A stretch of DNA of 64,000 nucleotides from an archaeon (GTDB lineage Archaea; Nanobdellota; Nanobdellia; Woesearchaeales; GW2011-AR15): positions 52,191 to 116,190 of the forward strand of contig JABHXU010000015.1 of the NCBI GenBank assembly GCA_018657065.1, given 5' to 3'. The position numbers were made by a program, and so were the translations under genes. Positions 40,172 through 51,700 of the stretch are shown in pieces (position 1 is the stretch's first letter; every line of letters begins with the position of its first letter). The notes under the pieces are model-generated. The model saw only the letters and a list, made by a program, of their open reading frames with translations. It was not told where the DNA came from and ran no database searches.

Positions 40172-43100
40172 ATGAAGAAAATTCTATTAGCTATTATTTT
40201 ACTTGTGATAATGATTTTAAATGTTGGTGCTAATCAACCAGAATATGAGTTTAGTTATTGCAATTCACAATATAATTGTCCAACAGATTATGAATGTTAT
40301 CAACCTCCTATGCCTCTTTGCCCTGAAGGAATGGGTTGTCCTCAAGTAATGCCACAAAAATATTGTAGGCCAATAGATTGTAGTAGTACAATTAGAACAT
40401 TATGGTTACAGCATGATCAGCCTCTTACTTTTGAAGATCATACAATTGAAATTATTGGTTCGAATCCTGATGAAACTCAATGTGGTGTTATTGTTGACGG
40501 TGTTGCAAAATGGGTTAATGTTGATGAAAAAAAAGAATTTTCTGATTTAAGTATAAGGATTCTAGACACTATTTCTGTTCACACAGATCAAGATGTTGTA
40601 AATGATCCAGGTTATTGGATGTGTATTATTAACATTGCAAATCAAATTAATTTTACCTTTGAAAAAACAGATAATGAAGCAAAATTTCATTTTGGAGGTC
40701 ATGATATTTCTGCTGTTGATGTAGGTAATGATTATACAAAATGTGGTATTGAAGTTGATGGTGTTGTTCAATGGATTGATCAAGGAGATAATGAATATTT
40801 TGGAGATCTTAAAATTGAAATTATGCATATTGAAGGGTATCCAGCGGATATAACTCCTTCTTATGACGCAGATGTATGTGAAATTGAAATAATTCCATGT
40901 AGATGTGATAAAGAAAATGATTGTTCGTTTTCTTGTAGTGATAGTGATGGTGGAAAAGACTATAATGAAAAAGGAACAACAACAGGATGGAATTCATATG
41001 GAGGAAATATTAACCAAATTGCAACTCACGTAGACAGATGTGATGGAAGTAATAGAGTTTTAGAATTTTATTGTAATTATATTAATGATCCTCGTGGTGG
41101 AGAAGGATATATTTCTATGCATAATTCTCCTTGTTCAAATGGATGTCAAGATGGAAAATGTGTTGATTCAATTAATACTTGTTCAGACACAGATGGAGGA
41201 ATAAATTATTATGTGAAAGGACACGCACAATCATCAAATTCAAATGTAGAAGGAAGAATTGATTGTTGTAAAAATGAATTTTCAACAAATATGGGAAGTA
41301 CAGTGGATCATATTGGTCCTGGTGGAGGACCTTGTGTAACAAGTGGAAAATATTTACATGAAGGTTATTGTGGTTCAGATAATAATCCAACATCTAAAAT
41401 GTATGAATGTCCAGATGGATGTACTAATGGTGCATGTGTATCAGAGGGATACACTTGCGAACAAATTCAAGATTCATCTTTAGATTATTTTGAAACATGT
41501 AAAAAATCAGGTTATCAAGGTGTTTGTTTTGATAAGCTTACAAAAGAATATCAAGGATGTACAAATGATAATGGAAAAGGTTGTACATCAAGTAATTCTA
41601 ATGCACAAAGAAATATCTTTTGTGAAGTTCCTAGTTCAATGTGTACAGAAACAGATGGCGGAATTAATCTAAATGTAAGAGGAGTTAATAGAAAAGGAAG
41701 TGAAATAAAAGAAGATCATTGTACTTATTGTACTGGTGCTTGTGTACCTGGAGAGATATGCGATTCTACATGTGGTGCAGTTGTAGAATATTATTGTAAT
41801 TCAGCAGGAAATATTATTGAAAAATCACCTCAAACATGTAAGTATGGTTGTGAGTATGGTGAATGTAGGCATAGTTCAGATTATAGATGGAAATTAGTTC
41901 CAGATGTTTATTATGATAAATCAACATATGTTGAAACAGACAGTGGAAGAATTCAAGCAACTTATTTAGGAACCTGTGATAAATTTTGTGGTTCATTAGG
42001 ATTAGATGCTAATCCAAAATGTATTGGTTGGCATGATAAAGCAACATATTGTAGAAAAACAGTTAGTTCAGATGGTCAACTAGCAAGTGCAGGTTCATCT
42101 TGTACAGAATCAGGATTAACAAGTCAAATAGGAGGAGATTATTGTTGTTGTGGTGAATCACAAAATATTAGAGACCCATATATTGCAGATATTTCAGGAG
42201 AAAAATCAAAATACTATGCAAAAGAACCAATTTCTTTAATTATTAAAGCAGTTGAGGGGGATGGAACACCTGCAGAATATAGTGAGGGATTTCATATACA
42301 ATATTATTCTTATTCAACATTAAAAAAAGAAGATTATTTGCAAGAATATGTTCCAACAGGAAATTATAATGCAAGATATTCAAATGGTTATTGGTATATT
42401 GATTTTTGGGCACCTTCAATTCCTGGAAAATATTATACTGATATTGTCTTATATTGTTCTAGAGATAATACAAAATGTTCAAGAGAATATCCAAATTTAC
42501 AAGTAGAAGAAAAATTGTATTATGAAGTGAATGAAAAAACTAATGAATGTTCAGTATCTGGTGAATGTGAAGCAGTATTTTCTCATTGTAGTTGTAGTTA
42601 TTCATGTATGCCTAAAACAGATGAACCTAGAGTTGATTGTGCTAGAGCATGCCCTGAGATATATGTTAAACCACCAACTTGTGAATGTAAAAATGGTGAA
42701 TGCGTAGAAAAATACGAAATTCTACCAGAAAAATGTTCATTTGGACCACAAATTTCTTGTGTAGATAAAGCTAAACTTTGTAGTGGAAATGACTTATCTT
42801 TAATTGCATTAAGAAATAATGTTGGTTTTCCAATTCAAATAAAAAATATTGAAATTACAAATTATAATCAAGAAGCAGTGATTTTCCCAGATAAAGTTCA
42901 ACCAAATGAAATTTTCAAAGTAAAATTTCAAGATTTAAATTTAGCTTCAGGACAATATGCTCACTTTGAAGTAAAGATGGATTATGTAAATTTAGAAACT
43001 GGTTTACAACATTCATTAAATGGAGAAATTCAAGGAAAAGCAGTAAACTGTGGTGAAGATCTTTGTGAAATAGGAACAAGATGTGATAGTAATTATATTC

Positions 43101-44356
43101 AAAAATGCTATCCTGAAGAAGGATGGAGAAATGTTGAATATTGTTCTTATGGATGTGATGACGGAAAATGTAAAGGAGATTGTGGAGATGATAAATGCTA
43201 TGCAGAAGAAATTTATTCATGTGCTGAAGATTGTAATATCTACGAAAATTTACTCATATTAAAAGATATTTGGCCATATCAATTCAAATATGCAAGTCAT
43301 CAAATTGAAGATAATAATGATTATGGGAAACTCTTACTATATGAAGCCACATATATGCAAGGAAGTCATGATTTAGAAGTAGCTGTTGTTCAACTTGAAA
43401 ATGAAGAAATTGCAAATGACGCATTTAAAAAAGAACTTCTAAGAGAAGGTAAATATACTATACAAAAAATTAATGGCTATTTAGTGTATTTAGTTGAAGA
43501 TAGATATGTATGGGTAAATGATAATTATATTATCATGGTTGAAAAGGATGTTAGAAATGCTTATCCTGTGATTGTTGATGAGAAAATTGAAGTTGAAGTA
43601 AGCAAACCAAGTATGATTACTGGAAATGTTGTAAAAGGGGCAGTTTTAACAAAAGAGGCAATTGGAACTGCAGTTCAAAGACTTGAATCTCTAAAAAATA
43701 AATTAGTTGAACAATCAACTGAGAAAATGAGAAATATTAAAGCTGTTTCAAAGCCAATGCCAGGTAGACCTACATCAGTAGTTGAAGCTTATCTAATTAA
43801 ATATCCTTCAACATATGCACATAGTAGTGTTTGTGGGGATGGTATTTGTGATTACTCTGAATTCCAAACATGCATAAAAGATTGTGTAACTCATACTTGT
43901 CCAAATTATATGCCTGTTAGCCCTGAAATAAAAAATAGGTGTATTGAGCTTGGAGGAACATGGGTTACAGGTGAAACTGTCAACGATTGTCCAGTCCCAC
44001 CTTATTGTGTAAATGAAGAAAGAGACGATGAACTAACAGAAGTTGATAAATTAACAATAATTATGAAACTTGAAAGTTTAAATATTCGAATTTTGGAACT
44101 AAAAAATAAGGCTTTAGGTTTAGCCAATTATTATAATGATCTAGGAGAAACTAAAAGAGCAGAAGTTTGGGTACAAGCTGCATCAGATTTTGAGGAATTA
44201 GCAAACAAAATCACAGCAGTTCAAAAAGAAATTCAAAATTCTAATTTAGATAATACAAAAAAACTAATGAAAGAATTTGTTAAAGATGTCAAAGAAAGTC
44301 TCAAAGAGATTATTGGAACAATAATGATTGGTCTAACAGAGGAGGTTGGAAAATGA
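40172..44356 (+). CDS. Giant secreted Cys-rich protein with CxDTDGG repeats
   Basis: Signal peptide; CSDSDGGKDYNEKG, CSDTDGGINYYVKG, CTETDGGINLNVRG; CGDxxCxxxExxxCxxDC motifs. Confidence 0.8.
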   Translation: MKKILLAIILLVIMILNVGANQPEYEFSYCNSQYNCPTDYECYQPPMPLCPEGMGCPQVMPQKYCRPIDCSSTIRTLWLQHDQPLTFEDHTIEIIGSNPDETQCGVIVDGVAKWVNVDEKKEFSDLSIRILDTISVHTDQDVVNDPGYWMCIINIANQINFTFEKTDNEAKFHFGGHDISAVDVGNDYTKCGIEVDGVVQWIDQGDNEYFGDLKIEIMHIEGYPADITPSYDADVCEIEIIPCRCDKENDCSFSCSDSDGGKDYNEKGTTTGWNSYGGNINQIATHVDRCDGSNRVLEFYCNYINDPRGGEGYISMHNSPCSNGCQDGKCVDSINTCSDTDGGINYYVKGHAQSSNSNVEGRIDCCKNEFSTNMGSTVDHIGPGGGPCVTSGKYLHEGYCGSDNNPTSKMYECPDGCTNGACVSEGYTCEQIQDSSLDYFETCKKSGYQGVCFDKLTKEYQGCTNDNGKGCTSSNSNAQRNIFCEVPSSMCTETDGGINLNVRGVNRKGSEIKEDHCTYCTGACVPGEICDSTCGAVVEYYCNSAGNIIEKSPQTCKYGCEYGECRHSSDYRWKLVPDVYYDKSTYVETDSGRIQATYLGTCDKFCGSLGLDANPKCIGWHDKATYCRKTVSSDGQLASAGSSCTESGLTSQIGGDYCCCGESQNIRDPYIADISGEKSKYYAKEPISLIIKAVEGDGTPAEYSEGFHIQYYSYSTLKKEDYLQEYVPTGNYNARYSNGYWYIDFWAPSIPGKYYTDIVLYCSRDNTKCSREYPNLQVEEKLYYEVNEKTNECSVSGECEAVFSHCSCSYSCMPKTDEPRVDCARACPEIYVKPPTCECKNGECVEKYEILPEKCSFGPQISCVDKAKLCSGNDLSLIALRNNVGFPIQIKNIEITNYNQEAVIFPDKVQPNEIFKVKFQDLNLASGQYAHFEVKMDYVNLETGLQHSLNGEIQGKAVNCGEDLCEIGTRCDSNYIQKCYPEEGWRNVEYCSYGCDDGKCKGDCGDDKCYAEEIYSCAEDCNIYENLLILKDIWPYQFKYASHQIEDNNDYGKLLLYEATYMQGSHDLEVAVVQLENEEIANDAFKKELLREGKYTIQKINGYLVYLVEDRYVWVNDNYIIMVEKDVRNAYPVIVDEKIEVEVSKPSMITGNVVKGAVLTKEAIGTAVQRLESLKNKLVEQSTEKMRNIKAVSKPMPGRPTSVVEAYLIKYPSTYAHSSVCGDGICDYSEFQTCIKDCVTHTCPNYMPVSPEIKNRCIELGGTWVTGETVNDCPVPPYCVNEERDDELTEVDKLTIIMKLESLNIRILELKNKALGLANYYNDLGETKRAEVWVQAASDFEELANKITAVQKEIQNSNLDNTKKLMKEFVKDVKESLKEIIGTIMIGLTEEVGK

Positions 44357-44544
44357 AACTAAAAACAATTTTATTTTTAACATTATTTTTAATAATAATA
44401 GGATGTTCTAGAGTTGAAGATCAAGTAGATCAACCTGTTGATATTGATAATTCTAAAGATGCAGTTGAAAATAGTGAAGATGTTGTTGATGGGCTTGATG
44501 AAGTAACAGATAGTTTAAATGACATTGAAAATTTAGTTAGTTAA
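44353..44544 (+). CDS. Small lipoprotein coupled to preceding gene
   Basis: Lipobox LIIIGCS; ATGA overlap. Confidence 0.65.
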   Translation: MKLKTILFLTLFLIIIGCSRVEDQVDQPVDIDNSKDAVENSEDVVDGLDEVTDSLNDIENLVS

Positions 44545-46066
44545 GGTTTATACCTTCATAACTTAATTCTTTTTTTTTTACATTCATATCTTTTTTTGCA
44601 TAAGTTTCAAATAATGGTATTTTAACAGGTAAAGCAAATCTTGTAAAATTACTTGTAATAATTGCTTCACCTTTATCTAGAGCAGCAATACTTCTTGAAT
44701 CAGAACTTAAATCTTGAGATGCTGATTCAATTATTGCTTGACGTTCAGGTTGCATTTCAATACCTAAAATGATTTTAGTATTCATATTTGCTAATATTTG
44801 TCTAGGAATTAAACTAGGTAATTGAGTTATTGCAGTTAAACCAATTTTAAATTTTCTTCCTTCTCTAGCAATAGTTGAAAAAATGTTAGGTCCTTTTTCT
44901 AAAACTTCTTTACCTAAAACTCTAGGTGCTTCTTCCAATAAAATTGAAATAACTGGTTTATATTCCAATTCTCCTTTTGTTTTATATCTTTTATATCTAG
45001 AAAAGATTTCACTAGCAATTAAAGATCCAACAAGAATTTCAATACTTCCTGAAAAATTTGAGGTGTCAATTACAACAATTTTTCCTTGTTCTAAATTATT
45101 ACATATATCTGCAATTGTTGTTTCACCTGCAGCTGTATCAAATATTCCTCTACAATAAATTTTATTATCAAAGAATTCTAAATTAAGAAGAGAAATTAAT
45201 CTTCTTTTAAGAACTGAGATTGTTCCTTCATTAAATTTCATTCCAGTATCTTCTTCTCTAACAACAGCCTCAATCCATTTTTCTTTGAATCTTCTGTGAT
45301 ATGCTGTAAGCGCTTCTCTTTGAGCTGGGCTCCATTCAGTTGCTCCGTGAAAATGACTTGGTTTAATTTGTTTTAAGTTAATTTTTAAAGATCTTTGACC
45401 TGCAGGTGGATTTTTAGGTGTGTAATAAATTAAATTTTCTTTTTTTGGATGGTCTTTTAATCCTAATTTATTATGTCCATAATATTCATCATGTGGATCT
45501 AAAACTAATATTCCAGCATAATCTTGTTTCATCATAGACCATAGTATTACAGACGCTAAATTTGATTTTCCTCTACCTGTTGTAGCAGGAATTAAAATAT
45601 GATGGCTAAAAACTTTTTTTCCAGGAAGAAAAATATCTACGTCAAGAGTTTTTGATCCAGATCTTAAATTTCCTACATATAAAGGGTTTTTTGGTGTGGT
45701 TAAAAAATTTAAATCTTCTTTATTTACTTCTCTAACATTTGAAAAAAATTTGGGAAGAGATTTTGAAGAAATTGTTTTAGTTTTATTTATTGTAATTAAA
45801 TTTTTTAAAAGAGCTAAATTATAATGTCTAATTTTTTCATCCATTAAATTATATGAACTATCTTCTTCTAATTTCATTCCAGAAACTAGTTCTAGATTAG
45901 AGTCTGAAAGTTGAGAACCAAAAACTAAATCATATACTTGCATTAGATGTTTAGATTCTTTACTCTCAGAAATCATTAGTTCACCTAATTCAATATCTAT
46001 TCCGTGTTTTTGTCTAACAACTATTTCAGAGAACTTTCCAGAGATAATAATACCTTTTTCTCCCAT
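44537..46066 (-). CDS. herA: HerA-like bipolar helicase/ATPase
   Basis: [16 protein letters not shown] Walker [24 protein letters not shown]. Confidence 0.9.
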   Translation of the reverse strand: MGEKGIIISGKFSEIVVRQKHGIDIELGELMISESKESKHLMQVYDLVFGSQLSDSNLELVSGMKLEEDSSYNLMDEKIRHYNLALLKNLITINKTKTISSKSLPKFFSNVREVNKEDLNFLTTPKNPLYVGNLRSGSKTLDVDIFLPGKKVFSHHILIPATTGRGKSNLASVILWSMMKQDYAGILVLDPHDEYYGHNKLGLKDHPKKENLIYYTPKNPPAGQRSLKINLKQIKPSHFHGATEWSPAQREALTAYHRRFKEKWIEAVVREEDTGMKFNEGTISVLKRRLISLLNLEFFDNKIYCRGIFDTAAGETTIADICNNLEQGKIVVIDTSNFSGSIEILVGSLIASEIFSRYKRYKTKGELEYKPVISILLEEAPRVLGKEVLEKGPNIFSTIAREGRKFKIGLTAITQLPSLIPRQILANMNTKIILGIEMQPERQAIIESASQDLSSDSRSIAALDKGEAIITSNFTRFALPVKIPLFETYAKKDMNVKKKELSYEGINLN

Positions 46067-46098
46067 AAAAAGTAAAAAAGGAAAGTTATTTATATTGT

Positions 46099-46992
46099 TT
46101 GTTGAATAGTACTAATATGGGTAAAGGGCAAATCACAATGTATGTGATTTTTGGAATAGTGACTATTTTTATTTTGGGAATAAGTTTACATTTTATTAAC
46201 AATCATAAGAAAAACGAAGTTTTAATTGATGTTGGTGATGAAACTCTAAATTCAGTTTTAGCTCAAGTAAAAAATTATGTTGAAGAGTGTGTATTAGTTT
46301 CTTTAGAATTAGGGATAGCGAATTTTACGAGTCCAAATGGGGGGTATATAGATCCAAAATATAATGAATACTATGGAGATGTAGATGTAGTCAATTATAT
46401 TGAATACCAAGGACATAAAGTTCCTTTTTGGAATGAAGATGCAAAGGATATTAGTCTTAGTTTTGAATCAATAGAACAAAAGCTTTCAAATTTTGTTTAT
46501 GTAGAAACAATGAATTGTATTAATAATATAGATAACGAAATTGAACAAGTGGAGATAAATTTTGCAAAGATTGGATTGATTGACCTTAATGATTTTCAAG
46601 ACATAAACTTAAATGTGCAACTTAACGAAGATGATGTAGATGTTTTTTTTAATCTCCCAATTATTATAATCTCAGGCGAATCAGAAACTTTGATTAATGA
46701 ATTTAGCGCAACATTACCATATAATATCAAACGAAATTTTGAACTAGCCAAGAGGATTTTAAATGAGATAATTGCATCTCAACCAAATTACTACGATATT
46801 CGAGAAAATTGTATTAATTATCCAGTAACAGGAATGCAAAAGATAATTACTCAGGATTATACTATGACACCTGAAGAACATATAACTATTGTGAAAATAT
46901 ATGATTATGAGACAATTAATTATTTGGAAAGAAAAGCGATTTCTTTAATATTTGCTGTGAAAAATTTCAATGTAAGAGGAATGTGTGTATGA
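46099..46992 (+). CDS. Type IV pilin-like/class III signal peptide membrane protein (paralog of 25713-26453)
   Basis: [22 protein letters not shown]; shared GGY block and C-terminal FAV. Confidence 0.7.
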   Translation: MLNSTNMGKGQITMYVIFGIVTIFILGISLHFINNHKKNEVLIDVGDETLNSVLAQVKNYVEECVLVSLELGIANFTSPNGGYIDPKYNEYYGDVDVVNYIEYQGHKVPFWNEDAKDISLSFESIEQKLSNFVYVETMNCINNIDNEIEQVEINFAKIGLIDLNDFQDINLNVQLNEDDVDVFFNLPIIIISGESETLINEFSATLPYNIKRNFELAKRILNEIIASQPNYYDIRENCINYPVTGMQKIITQDYTMTPEEHITIVKIYDYETINYLERKAISLIFAVKNFNVRGMCV

Positions 46993-48773
46993 AGAAAATA
47001 TTAATTACTTTGTTTTTTTTGACTTTGATAAGTTTTTCTATAGCTGAAGAATGTCCGCCTGGACAAGAAAAAATTATTAGTTACAGTGCTGATAAAAGTG
47101 AAATCTTTGAAGGTTGTTGTGAAGATCTAGATAAACCAACATGCGTGTGGGGAGAAGGAACTTGTTATTATGGTTCTTTTTCAGCAGGGCCTTGGTATTT
47201 ATGTTTTGAAAACAATTGGTATGATTGTAATAGGGAGAGATTAGTAGGAGACTATTATTGTGATTATGAACAAAGAGATGAAAATGGTTATCCTATATGG
47301 ATACCTTTCGAGGATTATGAATCTGGTTGTTTTGGGGAAAATAGCTATTGTGGAATTTGTTTAGGAAAAAATGAATATTGTGGTTTACCATGTACGCCCA
47401 AGTGTGTTGATAACCCAATTTCAAACCCTGACTATGAAGGCACTCCATATAATCAAATTCAAGCAACGAGACAATATACTGGAAAATGTTCTGAAGGAAT
47501 ATGTGTCGAGAGAGATTGTAATTATAATAAATATAGCTATTCTAGTGATTGTTTCACAACAATTCAAGATACGGATTTAGATGGTGTGCCTGATGAATAC
47601 GATAGATGTAAAACCCCGTTTGAACTAAGAAATTTTGAAGTGGATGAATATGGTTGTGCTCCATCAGATTATATTGTGGAAACTGAATGTTCTCATTTGT
47701 TTGGAACAGGGTCTAATATTAATTTTGTTGTGTTTCCTTGTGGTTTTGATGTTCATGAAAAAGTTGTTTTCGAATACTGGTCAAAAAAAATTTCTGATAT
47801 TATTCAGCGAGCAGAGCCTTATAATTCTTATCCTAATGAATATTCAGTGTATTATGTTTGGTCAACAGAAAAAGAAGGTTTTAAAGGTTATTCAGGTTCA
47901 TTAGGAAATCAGGTAGAAGATAGTTCTAAAAAATGTCATTCTGGAAAAGAAGCATCAAAATCAATGATTGACCAGGTATGTGGAAACCTAGAAAACCAAA
48001 TAATTATTGATGTTGCTCATAATAGTGCAGAAGCAGGGGCAGATTATGAGTTTAGTTTTGCTATAGTAAGTGAAGGAACTCCATGGTGTTGTGGAATTTT
48101 AGAAAATTGTTGCTCTATATATGAGAAGAATGAATTACTTGGATATGGTGAAGGATCAGTTAGTGAAGATATGCCCTATATGGTTTTGCATGAAATAGGA
48201 CACTTATTTAAACTGGGACACTCAACTGGGTTTGTTTCCGGAGAAAGTTTGATAGAAGGACAATTTAAAGATTATACAGAAGACTTATACTCTCCAATAG
48301 TATATCCAATTTCCGAAGATAATTATGTGAATGAACCTTGTCCGATTTGGGATTTTCCAGAGGTTCATTATTGGGCAGATTTATTTGGTCAGAGTGTAGG
48401 CTGTTATCAAGGATATTGGGATTATAAACATAGTTATTCAATATTAAATTATGAAATGGAATGGACAACAATGACTACTCCAAGAGAGCCACCTTTTATA
48501 TATAGTCCGATTTCCGCTAGATTAATAGAAATAGCACTAACAGAAGGATATGAAAATTTCATTTCAATGGACTTTCCAAACAAGTGTGAGGATTTTGAAG
48601 ATCAAACAATTCGAGAAGAATGTTTGGTTAAAGCATGTAAGTATGTTGAAGAAGATAGAAAAGAGGAATGTTGTAAAGGAACTCCAATTGAATTAGGAAT
48701 TGATCCTGAAATAGATGAATCTGGAGAAGCCACAAACCCCTTATTTATTGACTGTATGAACTTATATAGTTAA
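46983..48773 (+). CDS. Secreted metzincin-like zinc metallopeptidase, Cys-rich, with TSP3-like segment
   Basis: Signal peptide; VLHEIGHLFKLGHS (48189-48221); TDLDGVPDEYDRCKTP; 10-nt overlap with upstream gene. Confidence 0.78.
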   Translation: MCMKKILITLFFLTLISFSIAEECPPGQEKIISYSADKSEIFEGCCEDLDKPTCVWGEGTCYYGSFSAGPWYLCFENNWYDCNRERLVGDYYCDYEQRDENGYPIWIPFEDYESGCFGENSYCGICLGKNEYCGLPCTPKCVDNPISNPDYEGTPYNQIQATRQYTGKCSEGICVERDCNYNKYSYSSDCFTTIQDTDLDGVPDEYDRCKTPFELRNFEVDEYGCAPSDYIVETECSHLFGTGSNINFVVFPCGFDVHEKVVFEYWSKKISDIIQRAEPYNSYPNEYSVYYVWSTEKEGFKGYSGSLGNQVEDSSKKCHSGKEASKSMIDQVCGNLENQIIIDVAHNSAEAGADYEFSFAIVSEGTPWCCGILENCCSIYEKNELLGYGEGSVSEDMPYMVLHEIGHLFKLGHSTGFVSGESLIEGQFKDYTEDLYSPIVYPISEDNYVNEPCPIWDFPEVHYWADLFGQSVGCYQGYWDYKHSYSILNYEMEWTTMTTPREPPFIYSPISARLIEIALTEGYENFISMDFPNKCEDFEDQTIREECLVKACKYVEEDRKEECCKGTPIELGIDPEIDESGEATNPLFIDCMNLYS

Positions 48774-51700
48774 TAGCTAATATTTGAAATATCCATTTTC
48801 CAAAGACCATGGTTCATTAAACTTAAAACTAAATATTTGTTATCTGCAGTAATGCCTAAAACATTTGCAACATTATATCTAACTTGATTGTTTGTAGTAG
48901 GAAGTCCAGTGTTTAGTGGTTTCCAAAGTTCTCCAGAATTATAACTAATGTAATTACCTTTGTTGCTGCTTAAGAATAAAATATTTTCATTTTTTGGATG
49001 AATTATAATATTATAGAATTCACTTTTATTGTCAAGCCCATTCATAATGTATTCCCAACTATTACTACTGTTTATCGATTTCATAACAACTCCACAAAAA
49101 TCATTTTTATTACAATGAGCTTTGTTTTGACCATTTTTAGTTGCAGTGTATAAAATATTTGTATTATTCTTATCAATAGCAATTGAAAAAGGCCATTGTT
49201 CAGAGGGCATACCTAAACTTTTATGTTCCCAAGTTTTTCCATAATTTACAGACTTAAATATGCTATTATAAGTTCCTGCATATAATATTGAAGAATTATT
49301 TTGATCTTGTGCTATACTCATAGGTCCATCATTTCCAAGTCCTAAACTACTATCTTCCCATGATTTTGCTCCATTTGTTGAAACATATAATCCACTTGGA
49401 AAATTTGCAAAAAATATTTTATTTGGATCTATTTGATCATACAATAATGAAATGGTTGAGTAAGTTCTTCTGTCCCAATGAGTCCAATATTCGTAACCAA
49501 TTGGATATCCCAAGTTTTTCCAATATTTTGTTTTTTTATTTAGTTTAAAAACACCATAACCATTTGAACCTGCAAGGATATCTTCTCCAATAAATTCTAA
49601 TGTTAGTATATCCTTTGAATCAAATCCTTTATTTAATTCAGACCAAGTTTTACCTTGGTTTTTTGAAAAATAGATTCCTGAATTTGATATTAAATATATA
49701 TGGTCTGAATTATTAGGATCAACTCGAACTTCTCTAATTCCTAATTTCATTATTTTTTTATTTTGTCCAAATTTACCATAAAGACCTTGCCAGGTATTTC
49801 CACCATCAATAGATTTAAACACTCCTTTTTTGTATATTCCTAAGTATAAAATTTTGGAATTGTTGGGATCAATTTCTAAACTATAATATCCTTGTTTTAA
49901 TGGATAATCAACTTCAAAAGAAGGAAGAGCAAAATTAATTTCAGACCAAGTTTCACCATTGTTTATTGATTTAAATACACCTCCAGGATATGATGAAGTG
50001 TATAAAATATCTGAGTCTTTTGGATCTGTTTTTATTATAATGTTATGAATTTTTGGTCTTGGTCCAGATGAATTATTCCAGGTAATTGAAAAATTATTAT
50101 TTATTTTTCCAGAATATACTCCACCACCTAATGTTCCAACATAAACATAATTATTTGTAATAACCATATCCCCAATATTTAAAAAATTTAAATTTTTATT
50201 TTGTGAATTCCAAGTTTTTGTTTTATCAGTGCTAAGATAGATTCCTGTTTTAGTAGCAACATAAAATACACTAGAATTTTTAGGGTGCTGTTTTATTTTT
50301 TTAACTGATGAATTAAAGGGATTATTTTTTAAAGTAACATACCAGTTTTGTCCATCATTGTTTGAAACATATACTTCATTTATTATATTATCATCTTTAA
50401 CTCTATTTTTAAGTTTAAAATCTAAATCACTTGCACCAGCAGCATATATATAATCATTTGTTATTAAAAGGTTATTAAAACCAATATCTGGCAATTTTTT
50501 TGAAATATCTATAAATTTTCCTTGTTTTAATTTATACATTCCTTTAATATGTGGGACAGCATATATATCATTATTAAAAGATTCAAAAGAAATGATAGTT
50601 CTTTTTTTGTCTCCTTTTATTTGATTTATAATCTTTCCATTTGATTTGAATGTTGTTCCAGAAATAGGACCTCTAAATATTACATCAAAAAACCCTCTTA
50701 TTTTATTCATAACAGAAAAATACAACTCACCTTTGTGTAAAGTCATTGACATAATTCTATAGTATTTTTTATTATCAAGATTAATAATTTTGTTCCATGT
50801 TATTCCTTTGTCAATAGTTTCATAAATTACAGGTGTTGTTCTATCACTAATCAATATTCTATTTGAATTTGTTTTATCAATAATTATGTCACCGACAGAA
50901 TAAATTGGAGAATTTATTTGAGTCCAAGTTTGTCCTGAATTAATAGATCTAAATAATCCACCACCCCAAGGAGCTGCATAAATAATTTTCTCATTTGAAT
51001 GATCAACAGAAATTTTATGAATATTTGAAAAAGTTAAAAAAGGATTTAGATTTTTCCATGTTTTACCTAAATTATCACTGTAGATAATTTTAGAATTATT
51101 TCCAGTAATTCCTGCATATATTCTATTATTTATATCAAACTCAAGAGCAGTAATGCCTGTGGATTCTTCCTTAAAAACTAATGACCAATTAGCATCAATA
51201 TTATTGTCATTAGTAAATTTGTAAATAGATGAATGATTTTCAAAGAATTTTGGTGAATTAGAAGCAAATAATATTGAATTGTTAGTTGGGTGAAATTCAA
51301 AATCATAGGAGTAATCAGGGGAACCTGAAAGCTGGTAAAAATGCTCAAAATCATAATAATCTTTAAATTTTATATTTGTAGAAGTTGATAATCCATATCC
51401 AAGAATTGATGAAAAAAATAAATCATTTTTGTAATGTTCAATATCATTTACTTTTGCAGCATTAAATAAAGGATTCATAAACGTGAGATTATGTCCAAAA
51501 TTGTCTGATTTATGAATTTCACTTGATTCTGCAGCAAATAAAACTTCAGAAGGATTATGAGGATTGAATTTAATATCTTCAATAAATAATAATTTAAAAT
51601 GTGTTGAAATCATTTCACTTGTATTTCCAAAGTTTTTTGTTAGGTAAGGGATTTGTCCAAAATTTGAAGCAGCAATAATTATATTAGGATCTGTTGGATG

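Noticed and set aside
42915-43220. Antisense ORF inside the 1394-aa gene
   Set aside because: His/Leu/Asn-rich translation is a codon-composition artefact; no start context
47371-47904. Alternative-frame ORFs within the metzincin-like gene
   Set aside because: Out-of-frame shadow ORFs; correct frame has signal peptide and HEIGH motif
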